Positions 55,790 to 64,000 of a DNA stretch of 64,000 bases are shown piece by piece. Each line of letters opens with the position of its first letter. Positions within the stretch are counted from its first letter, which is position 1. The notes below the pieces were generated by a model. That model ran no database searches. It saw nothing but the letters and a program-made list of their open reading frames with translations, and was not told the DNA's origin. Source of the DNA: Nitrospina sp052156635 (GTDB taxonomy: Bacteria; Nitrospinota; Nitrospinia; Nitrospinales; Nitrospinaceae); NCBI RefSeq assembly GCF_052156635.1, contig NZ_JBQKUO010000006.1, positions 1 through 64,000 of the forward strand, read 5' to 3'. The position numbers were made by a program, and so were the translations under genes.

Positions 55790-56587
55790 TCAGGAGATCA
55801 TGGCTCCGCGCATGGAAGCGGCGCCGGAAACCACGCCTTCCACCGGAAACGTCACCCGCTCGGATTCGTCCTGCAAAGCGATGATATAGATCAGCGGCAG
55901 AAAGTGTTCCGGTGTGGGAACGGACAAGCGCGCTGTTTCTCCCAGGTGGCTGAAATTCAGGATACTTTCATGATCGTCCCTGAGCAAGAACCCTTTGATC
56001 GAATCGTCAAATGAACTGGCCCAGGGATAAGGCGGGGTGCAGGGATTGGGATCGAAAAAGTCCAGGTTATGCACGATGTTGCCGCTCCCCAGAATGAGGA
56101 CGCCTTCGTTCCTCAAGGGTTTCAGTTCGCGGCCGATCCCGTAATGCTGGCGCGGGGAGAGGTTCCGGTTGAGGCTCAATTGCACCACAGGCACATTGGC
56201 TTTCGGGAACATCCACGACAACACTCCCCACGTTCCGTGGTCGAGACCCCAGCTGTGATCGGGCAGGACTTCCGTGGTGGTGACCAGCGATTGGATGCGC
56301 TGAACCAGTTCCGGACTTCCGGGCGCCGGGTAGTCGATGTCGAACAGCGCCTGCGGGAAGTTGCCGAAGTCGTGAATGGTGCGCGGGTGTTCCATGGCGG
56401 TGGCATAAGTGCCGTAGGTCTCCCAGTGCGCCGAGATGGAGAGGATCGCTTTCGGCCGCGCCAGGCTTCGGCCCAGAAGTTCCCAGCTCAAGGCGAACGG
56501 GTTCCTCTCGATGACGTTCATCGGGCTTCCATGCCCCAGAAACAGGGCGGGCATTTTGGAAGATTTGGGTTGAGTCAGTGTATTCAT
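55790..56587 (-). CDS. ygiD: DODA-type (LigB-like) extradiol ring-cleavage dioxygenase
   Basis: A 265-residue metalloenzyme of the YgiD/4,5-DOPA dioxygenase family. The metal-binding histidines are visible in LGHGSPMN, SAHWETYGTYA and WGLDHGTWGVL, with LGSGNIVHNL near the C-terminal half. It would open a catechol ring using Fe(II) or Zn. It starts 50 bases downstream of a second, intradiol dioxygenase gene and lies just upstream of the RND operon on the same strand, suggesting an aromatic-compound detoxification set. The natural substrate is unknown. Confidence 0.88.
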   Translation of the reverse strand: MNTLTQPKSSKMPALFLGHGSPMNVIERNPFALSWELLGRSLARPKAILSISAHWETYGTYATAMEHPRTIHDFGNFPQALFDIDYPAPGSPELVQRIQSLVTTTEVLPDHSWGLDHGTWGVLSWMFPKANVPVVQLSLNRNLSPRQHYGIGRELKPLRNEGVLILGSGNIVHNLDFFDPNPCTPPYPWASSFDDSIKGFLLRDDHESILNFSHLGETARLSVPTPEHFLPLIYIIALQDESERVTFPVEGVVSGAASMRGAMIS

Positions 56588-56637
56588 AACAAATTGGCGA
56601 TTGAGATTTGTGTTTGGTCAAGTCCGGATTATTTGCA

Positions 56638-57447
56638 TCAGAACGACAACATGAAGTCGTAATTGCCGGTCAGCACGTCCGGGCTTGCCTCCAAAGAGCG
56701 ATACTCGACGATCAGGTTTTCCTGCTGTTCCCGCGTGAGAGCGGGGTCTCTCAGGATCAGATCGCGCGCGTTCAACTTCTGTATGAGCTCGTTGTTGGGC
56801 ACGGCCTCGCCCTTGAAATACAATTGCGTCACCAGTTGCGGAATTCCGGGTGCGGTGACCATGAAGTGCAGGTGCGGCGGCCGGTACCAGCCGTTTTCCA
56901 TGTCCACCGGGTAGAACCCCGGCACCACGGTTTTGAAACTGTAACGACCGTCTTCATCGGTGATGCAGCGCCCCCAGTACTGGAAGTGTTCGTCGTGCGT
57001 GCGCTCCACCCACTGTCCGGTTTCCGGATGTTTGAAGCGCGTCGCCTCGCGGTCGCCGCGGTGGTTGTAACGCCCGGAGGCGGCGGCGTTCCACAGGATG
57101 ATCACCGCACCGGGTTGCGGCTTGGCTTCTCCCTGCCAGCGGAACAGAACCTGGCCCTCCAGGTGGATGACCTGGCCCGACGCGGTTCCTTTGTGACCCT
57201 TGATGTGCGTGAGGTCGTTGTCGTTGGCTTCGCTGATAGGCAGACGGAAGTCGAGATTCTCGCGGATTTCATGAACCGCGTCGCCTTCGTCCGGGAAGAA
57301 CGGCCCCAGCGTCTGCCTGGGAGTGGTCATCCGCATGGCCTGCGCCCAGGCGGAACCCGCAAGAAAGGATCCTGCGAGTCCGCCGAGCACCCCCATCCCG
57401 GTCTTCAAAAAGTTGCGTCGCGAATACGAGTTTTCCGGGTTTTTCAT
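56638..57447 (-). CDS. Tat-exported intradiol ring-cleavage dioxygenase-like protein
   Basis: A 269-residue protein with a twin-arginine signal (YSRRNFLK, hydrophobic GVLGGLAGSFLAGSAWA). An intradiol dioxygenase beta-sandwich follows, with GRYNHRGDREAT, GRYSFKTVVPGFYPV and RPPHLHFMVTAPG, which hold the two Tyr and two His Fe(III) ligands. Family members cleave catechols or hydroxyquinol between the hydroxyls, using oxygen. Periplasmic location is unusual for degradative enzymes, so it may act on external aromatics. Its ATG overlaps the DoxX stop by four bases (ATGA). Confidence 0.87.
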   Translation of the reverse strand: MKNPENSYSRRNFLKTGMGVLGGLAGSFLAGSAWAQAMRMTTPRQTLGPFFPDEGDAVHEIRENLDFRLPISEANDNDLTHIKGHKGTASGQVIHLEGQVLFRWQGEAKPQPGAVIILWNAAASGRYNHRGDREATRFKHPETGQWVERTHDEHFQYWGRCITDEDGRYSFKTVVPGFYPVDMENGWYRPPHLHFMVTAPGIPQLVTQLYFKGEAVPNNELIQKLNARDLILRDPALTREQQENLIVEYRSLEASPDVLTGNYDFMLSF

Positions 57448-58007
57448 CGTGCACTCTCCTGCAGGGCGTGTTGCGGTGCGTAGGGTTCGGGATGAGCGAT
57501 GGGTCCGCTTTCGGTTTCTTCCTGTTTGTGGAACTTTTTATTATGGAAGAAGGTTTTCGCGATCCAACCGTCCACGGAGTATTTGCCGCCGCCGGAGACC
57601 ATGAGCGCCGCGGCCATGCCCATGGCGAGCAGATGGAATTCGAAACCTTCACCGGCCTGTTTGCCGGACCAGTTCATGAAGAACCCGTTGTCCCAGTGCG
57701 CCATGAACATCGCCCCCATCATGGTGGCGAAGATGCCGAAGGCGCTGAAACGAGTGAGGAACCCGGAAATCAGGCCCAGCGCACCAAAGAATTCGCCGGC
57801 GATGACCAGAAGCGCGATGACCATCGGGATGCCCATGGTCTGGGTGAAGAAACCCAGCGTGCCTTCCAGGCCGAAGCCGCCGAACCAGCCCAATAATTTC
57901 TGCGCGCCGTGCGGGAAGATGACCAGGCCCAGGAGAACACGGACGATCACAGGACCGGTCCGGTTTTCCGTTTCAAACATTTTCTGTATAATGGATTTGG
58001 CACTCAT
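57444..58007 (-). CDS. DoxX-family membrane protein
   Basis: A 187-residue protein with four membrane helices and DoxX landmarks: RVLLGLVIFPHGAQKLLGWFGG, AGEFFGALGLISGFLTR and GMAAALMVSGGGKYSVDGWI. The C-terminal tail is soluble and His/Pro-rich. It has a strong ribosome site (AGGAG nine bases before ATG) and heads the operon with the intradiol dioxygenase, whose start it overlaps. DoxX proteins have been linked to quinone or thiol redox chemistry; the function here is not known. Confidence 0.87.
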   Translation of the reverse strand: MSAKSIIQKMFETENRTGPVIVRVLLGLVIFPHGAQKLLGWFGGFGLEGTLGFFTQTMGIPMVIALLVIAGEFFGALGLISGFLTRFSAFGIFATMMGAMFMAHWDNGFFMNWSGKQAGEGFEFHLLAMGMAAALMVSGGGKYSVDGWIAKTFFHNKKFHKQEETESGPIAHPEPYAPQHALQESAR

Positions 58008-58149
58008 GATTTTTTTCTCCTGTATGTCGAAATTATTATAAGCCCATCGGATAAAGTCTCAAAGTTATTCGGAGAACCGGGCAGGAGCCCCTCCCTACAT
58101 CCTGCCCGATTCAATTTTTATTTTTGGGCTATGGGTTCATGTATTCCAA

Positions 58150-58377
58150 TTACAGCCTTTCATGACTTCCGTCGCAAAAGGGGCGGTTGCCGGATTGCTG
58201 GCACCCGCAGGCGTAGATGGTCTGGTCCTTGTCAAACTCGATGACGTAGGGCGTGAAATCCGTGCCCTGGTGCGACCCATCGCAGTACGGGCCGTTTTCC
58301 GATTTTCCGCAGGCGCAGAACGCCTTGATTTCTCCCTTTTTGACTTCGATTTCAAACGGTTCCTTTTGCCAGCTCAT
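58150..58377 (-). CDS. CDGSH-type iron-sulfur protein with two cluster sites
   Basis: A 75-residue protein with two complete CDGSH motifs: C21-C23-C32-H36 in FCACGKSENGPYCDGSH and C57-C59-C68-H72 in ACGCQQSGNRPFCDGSH. Each would bind a labile [2Fe-2S] cluster with three Cys and one His. I chose the ATG at 58377, preceded by AAGGAGG five bases upstream; an in-frame start 105 bases earlier has no site. Short CDGSH proteins act in redox or iron-sulfur handling. Confidence 0.93.
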   Translation of the reverse strand: MSWQKEPFEIEVKKGEIKAFCACGKSENGPYCDGSHQGTDFTPYVIEFDKDQTIYACGCQQSGNRPFCDGSHERL

Positions 58378-58478
58378 GCCAGCCTCCTTGGTTTTCATTG
58401 TTGTTATTTTTGTGTTTGGCTTCCACGTTGCAGTCGTCGTATGGGGAATGCTTTTCATTGCCAATAGCGGTCCATCAA

Positions 58479-59006
58479 TCAACGCAAGCGGGATACCCCG
58501 TACATATCGAGGAGGTAACCGTTCAACGTGTTGAGATCGATCGTGGGTGCGGGAACTGGCGCGTTTTCAAAAAACCGGGCCTGTCCTCCGGTCAATGCCC
58601 GGCGGAACAGACTCCATTCCTTTGTTATTGAAGCGAAAGCGTTTTCCTCACCCGGGTTGCTGAAAAGCCGGCATACCGAGCCAGCTGATTTCGCATCGGG
58701 GCGAACCTTTTCCGATAACAGGCAGTGCAGTCCCGCCTTGTCCAGGACCAGGTTGTCCACCCCGGGGAGGTACGGGGTGAACGGGTTTTTCACCTGGATG
58801 GAGGAGGTCGGGTGCTCTGCGTTTGAGGAATCGAAATAGGATTCCCAATCTCCAAACTCCATCGGTCCCAGATGCGGGGCGCCGTGCGAAGCTGGAACAG
58901 GGGTGGCGAAGACAAGAAGCCATCCCAAAACCAGCATCATCCGGAGCAGCCAGTGACGTTTCGTTGCGGAACGGGCTGACGATGCATTCGTGCGCTGGGT
59001 TTCCAT
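58479..59006 (-). CDS. Secreted protein of unknown function
   Basis: A 175-residue protein. A basic N-terminus and hydrophobic core (WLLRMMLVLGWLLVFATPVPA, then SHGAPHLG) look like a signal peptide. The mature part is soluble, with one CLL and one VCRL cysteine and no motif I recognise. The ATG at 59006 has AAGGA eight bases upstream; an upstream in-frame start would add 30 residues. It lies 102 bases ahead of the CDGSH gene on the same strand and is divergent from the sigma-54 activator. No family assigned. Confidence 0.7.
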   Translation of the reverse strand: METQRTNASSARSATKRHWLLRMMLVLGWLLVFATPVPASHGAPHLGPMEFGDWESYFDSSNAEHPTSSIQVKNPFTPYLPGVDNLVLDKAGLHCLLSEKVRPDAKSAGSVCRLFSNPGEENAFASITKEWSLFRRALTGGQARFFENAPVPAPTIDLNTLNGYLLDMYGVSRLR

Positions 59007-59164
59007 GATTGGGTTCCTTTTAAAAAGTTGAAAACGGTTCAAAGCAAACTTGACTTGTATATAGCAAAAGACGGGCCAAAGCAGGGGGTAGGTCACTAAA
59101 GGCTTTATTTATAATTGTTTAAATCTTTTTTGTCGTGTTTCAGGGATTACGTAAATTTGTGTTT

Positions 59165-59200
59165 CAACGAAATATCGTTGTTACTCAACGGAAATCCGTT
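59165..59200. promoter_or_regulatory. Tandem operator sites before the sigma-54 activator gene
   Basis: Two related inverted repeats, CAACGA-AATA-TCGTTG (59165-59180) and AACGGA-AA-TCCGTT (59187-59200), have centres 21 bases apart, two helical turns. They overlap the -35 and -10 boxes of the promoter for 59212. Confidence 0.55.
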
Positions 59201-59205
59201 ATAAT
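59178..59205 (+). promoter_or_regulatory. Promoter of the sigma-54 activator gene (leaderless transcript possible)
   Basis: TTGTTA (59178-59183), a 16-base spacer and a perfect TATAAT (59200-59205) place the transcript start at about 59212, the A of the start codon. No Shine-Dalgarno precedes the ATG, so the mRNA may be leaderless. Confidence 0.55.
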
Positions 59206-59211
59206 GCAGCC

Positions 59212-60843
59212 ATGAGCAATTCCGATTCCAACATCCTTCCATTCCGCAACATGCGCGAGCTTCTGCTGGCGATGCCACAGGAGCGAAGCGTGAGTTCCCT
59301 GCTGGAACGGGTGGTGGAGAAAGCCGCGGAGGATCCCCTGTTGGCGTTGTCGCGTATCTGGCTGGTGCGTCCGGGGGACCGGTGCGACACCTGCCCCCTT
59401 CAGTCGCAGTGCCTCGACCAGACCCGGTGCCTGCACCTGGTGGCACAAAAGTACAGTGTGGGATTTGAACCGGAATCGGACGTTATGGAGGAGGACGATT
59501 ACATCCGCATTCCCCTCGGTGTCGGCAAGGTGGGGCGTTCGGCGGTGACGGGTGAGATCGGGGACACGGAGTCGGTGGAGGAGGATTTTGACTTTGCGGT
59601 GTCTAAGCGATGGGGAGAGCCACGCAAGGTGATCGGTCTCGCCGTTCTTCCGGTGGTGTTCCAGGGCAAGGTGCTGGGCGTTTGCGGTTACGTGCCGAGG
59701 GCGGAGGCGGAAGCGGAAGGCGAGGGCCTGTTCTGGGGCCGGCTGGTGGCGGACCATCTCGCCGTATCCATCACCAACGCCGAAGCGTTCGAACAAATCG
59801 AGGAATTGAATCGCCAGCTCACCGACGACTACGAATACCTGACAGAGGAATTGGTCGAGATAAATGCATTCGGCGGCATCATCGGCCAGAGCGCGCCGCT
59901 CAAAACGGTTCTGCGGCAGATCGAGATGGTGGCGAAGACCGACGCCAACATCCTGATCACCGGCGAGTCCGGCACCGGCAAGGAGATGGTGGCGCGCGAA
60001 GTACACAAGCGCAGTGCGCGCTGGAAGCGGCCGATGGTCAAGGTCAACTGCGCCTCGATTCCACGCGATTTATATGAAAGCGAATTCTTCGGCCACATCA
60101 AGGGCGCGTTCACCGGCGCGGTGCAGGACCGGAAGGGCCGGTTCGAGCTCGCCAACGGCGGCACGCTGTTCCTGGACGAGGTGGGTGAGATTCCGCTCGA
60201 CGTGCAGAGCAAGCTGTTGCGTGTCCTGCAGGAAGGCGAATACGAACGCGTGGGCGACGAACGCACCCGCACCACCGATGTGCGCATCCTGGCCGCCACC
60301 AACCGCGACCTCAAACGCGAGGTGAAAGATGGCCGCTTTCGGGAGGATCTGTATTACCGGCTGAACGTGTTTCCCATCGAACTCCCGCCCCTGCGCGAAC
60401 GGCGCGAGGACATTCCCCTGCTGGCCCGTCACTTCATCGAAGTCGCCTCGAAGCGGTTCAACCAGCCGATCAAACCACCGTCGCGGTCCGTCACCGCTTC
60501 GCTTGAAAAATACGACTGGCCGGGAAACATCCGTGAATTGCAGAATCTGGTGGAGCGCGCCGTCATCACCGCCACCGGCGGGCGTTTGAAGTTCGATCTG
60601 CCGGGAATGCACGAGTTGAAAGAAAACGCCGCGCGGACCGCGGGCGAACCCGCGGAAGGGGAGGTGGTTCCGGAGGCGGAGATGAGGCGGCGCGAAAAGG
60701 AAAACATCCTGCGTGCGCTCAAGCAGGCGGATGGCAAGATTTACGGCGACGATGGCGCGGCGAAGCTCCTCGGCGTCAAACCCACCACCCTGGCCACGCG
60801 CATCAAGTCGATGGGCCTTAAAAAGCAATACCTTCCGGAATGA
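59212..60843 (+). CDS. Sigma-54-dependent activator with Cys-containing GAF-like sensor domain
   Basis: A 543-residue bacterial enhancer-binding protein. The N-terminal GAF-like sensor (about 15-190) carries C58-x2-C61-x5-C67-x5-C73 (GDRCDTCPLQSQCLDQTRC), a pattern suited to metal or Fe-S binding. The AAA+ domain (about 225-455) has Walker A GESGTGKE, the sigma-54 contact loop GAFTGA, Walker B GTLFLDEVGEIPL and the arginine-finger region. A Fis-type HTH ends the protein (GAAKLLGVKPTTLATRIKSMGL). It should activate a sigma-54 promoter for genes outside the readable context; a redox or metal signal is inferred. Confidence 0.93.
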   Translation: MSNSDSNILPFRNMRELLLAMPQERSVSSLLERVVEKAAEDPLLALSRIWLVRPGDRCDTCPLQSQCLDQTRCLHLVAQKYSVGFEPESDVMEEDDYIRIPLGVGKVGRSAVTGEIGDTESVEEDFDFAVSKRWGEPRKVIGLAVLPVVFQGKVLGVCGYVPRAEAEAEGEGLFWGRLVADHLAVSITNAEAFEQIEELNRQLTDDYEYLTEELVEINAFGGIIGQSAPLKTVLRQIEMVAKTDANILITGESGTGKEMVAREVHKRSARWKRPMVKVNCASIPRDLYESEFFGHIKGAFTGAVQDRKGRFELANGGTLFLDEVGEIPLDVQSKLLRVLQEGEYERVGDERTRTTDVRILAATNRDLKREVKDGRFREDLYYRLNVFPIELPPLRERREDIPLLARHFIEVASKRFNQPIKPPSRSVTASLEKYDWPGNIRELQNLVERAVITATGGRLKFDLPGMHELKENAARTAGEPAEGEVVPEAEMRRREKENILRALKQADGKIYGDDGAAKLLGVKPTTLATRIKSMGLKKQYLPE

Positions 60844-61241
60844 GGTCCGGTTCCCTGGCAAGAGGATCCGGAATTCCTGTTGGGTGTCCTGCAGGCCTTT
60901 CTTTTTCCTCACAAAAAACCGGCCCGTATTGCAAAGCAGTTGTTGGATTGCGGGCCAACCTGCGTTATAGTAGGCAACGGTTCACAAACCCAATCCGCTC
61001 ATTTCCCAGAATTGATTGAAATGGTTCCCGTTATCCGGCTCCCGGCCGGAAAGGGAAAAGCAGGGAGCGCTCGGCTCCGGGGTGGGGTGTGAACGGTTTC
61101 TGACTTCCTGATTTTTCAACATATTTATAAGCCGAAAAAACAGTTGACAGAAACTGGATTTTTTTTAGTATTTGCCGGAATATCTCTGTAAAATCCATAC
61201 TTTTCAACCAAAACACGACCTTAAAAATGGGGTAAACAAAG
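60844..61241. other. Intergenic region upstream of isocitrate dehydrogenase
   Basis: I see no gene in about 400 bases. An 85-codon and a 70-codon rightward frame overlap here but have no ribosome site or recognisable composition. A promoter lies at 61144-61171. Confidence 0.5.
61144..61171 (+). promoter_or_regulatory. Candidate icd promoter
   Basis: A perfect TTGACA (61144-61149) and TAGTAT (61166-61171) are separated by 16 bases. The predicted start is about 60 bases ahead of the icd ATG. Confidence 0.5.
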
Positions 61242-63473
<2,232 letters not shown>

Positions 63474-63503
63474 GCGGATCGAACCGATCAGGTTGTTACA
63501 GGA

Positions 63504-63532
63504 AAGCCCGGCCCTCGCGGCCGGGCTTTTTT
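63504..63532 (+). terminator. Rho-independent terminator after icd
   Basis: AGCCCGGCC-CTCGC-GGCCGGGCT is a perfect nine-base stem followed by a run of T residues, about 30 bases after the icd stop. Confidence 0.92.
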
Positions 63533-63905
63533 CGTTTGAAAGGGTGCCGATCCGGGATTGGGAACAGGAAAATAGAAACAATCCAATTGGATTGATGGGG
63601 AGCGGACACTCCCTTCGTTTAAAAAAGATTTTTTACTTCAGCAAAAATTTCCCAGAGTTTCTTCCAAAAAAAATAATAATTTTTCAAATGCACAGTAATT
63701 CAGCATTTTTGGGGCAGAGGCGAATAAGCCTAATGATTGCAGGCCATACCGCCAGTGTGAAAAAAATTTAAGGCTTTTAAAAACAGCCTATATTGGCGTT
63801 ATTTTAATTTTTTCTCTTGTTGGGCGAGTTAAACCTTTGATCTCATGATATAATCACCCCCTATCCTGAAAATATAAATAACCGGAAACAACAGCGAGGT
63901 ATGTT
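63533..63905. other. Intergenic region upstream of the betaine-synthesis gene
   Basis: No gene is supported in about 370 AT-rich bases. A perfect TATAAT (63849-63854) without a good -35 lies about 50 bases before the TTG start at 63906 and may be its -10 box. Confidence 0.45.
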
Positions 63906-64000
63906 TTGACTACAGCAAATCCAGAGCAATCTTTTGGGACGAATCCGACGCAAGTCCGAGAATCGGACCACTACCAGGAGGAGTATGTCAAAAGCTTCGT
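63906..64000 (+). CDS. Glycine/sarcosine N-methyltransferase, start (partial)
   Basis: The frame begins at TTG (63906), with GAGG six bases upstream, and runs off the window. The 31 visible residues read TTANPEQSFGTNPTQVRESD, then HYQEEYVKSFV. The block with RESDHYQEEYV, as I recall it, matches the N-terminus of glycine sarcosine methyltransferases that make betaine from glycine (halophile and marine osmoprotectant pathway). A nearby ATG at 63901 hits a stop after two codons. The identity rests on this short match. Confidence 0.7.
   Translation, partial: MTTANPEQSFGTNPTQVRESDHYQEEYVKSF

Overview
The window looks like chromosome from a free-living, Gram-negative, marine-type autotroph. My best guess is Nitrospinota (Nitrospina-like nitrite oxidisers). 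That guess is inference: no rRNA or nitrite oxidoreductase gene lies in the window. It rests on the combination of a DUF2309/DabA-type inorganic-carbon uptake locus, a monomeric NADP isocitrate dehydrogenase, the start of a glycine/sarcosine methyltransferase (betaine synthesis), two RND pumps with outer-membrane partners, a TonB receptor and an AlgE-type porin. Most of the sequence is GC-rich. The stretch from about 20.9 to 40.8 kb is visibly richer in A+T, most strongly in the 37.5-40.8 kb gene.

Layout. 0-6.4 kb: dTDP-sugar genes (rfbB-rfbA-rfbD, plus the first bases of a probable glycosyltransferase), glutamine-dependent NAD synthetase, and a DegT aminotransferase carrying an extra N-terminal domain. 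6.5-9.8 kb: a tiny basic protein, a TPR/formylglycine-type secreted protein, a SAM methyltransferase and a TetR regulator divergent from a pump. 10.1-17.8 kb: RND adaptor and permease, a lipoprotein caspase-like protease, an RluA pseudouridine synthase and a DUF502 protein. 17.9-20.8 kb: tRNA-Ala(GGC), a terminator and a periplasmic catalase-peroxidase. 21.0-28.2 kb: a winged-helix regulator, two NuoL/M-like membrane subunits, DabA and a PII-like protein, read as a regulated CO2/bicarbonate pump. 28.4-33.0 kb: an HlyD/TolC/ABC cluster whose ABC ATPase domain has lost every catalytic motif. 33.4-40.8 kb: GT39 glycosyltransferase, YqaA-type protein, SulP transporter and a 1097-residue membrane protein of atypical composition. 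40.8-48.2 kb: ArsC, TPR-methyltransferase, His-rich protein plus TonB receptor plus a small secreted protein, a CMD-domain remnant, a DEAD-box helicase and rpsU with an apparent AUC start. 48.3-55.8 kb: AlgE-type porin and a complete RND tripartite pump. 55.8-59.0 kb: ring-cleavage dioxygenases, DoxX, a CDGSH Fe-S protein and a secreted unknown. 59.1-64.0 kb: a sigma-54 activator with tandem operators, isocitrate dehydrogenase and the start of the glycine/sarcosine methyltransferase.

How the parts fit. The Dab locus, SulP transporter and isocitrate dehydrogenase could all serve inorganic carbon acquisition and fixation. KatG, DoxX, the CDGSH protein and the CMD remnant point to oxidative-stress handling. 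The two RND systems, the TetR regulator and the ring-cleavage enzymes look like a detoxification layer. I saw no transposase, integrase, CRISPR array or rRNA gene. The best candidates for new biology are the five-gene Dab locus with its divergent second membrane subunit and PII partner, the catalytically dead ABC secretion cluster, the PIN-like/DegT fusion and the AUC-start rpsU.
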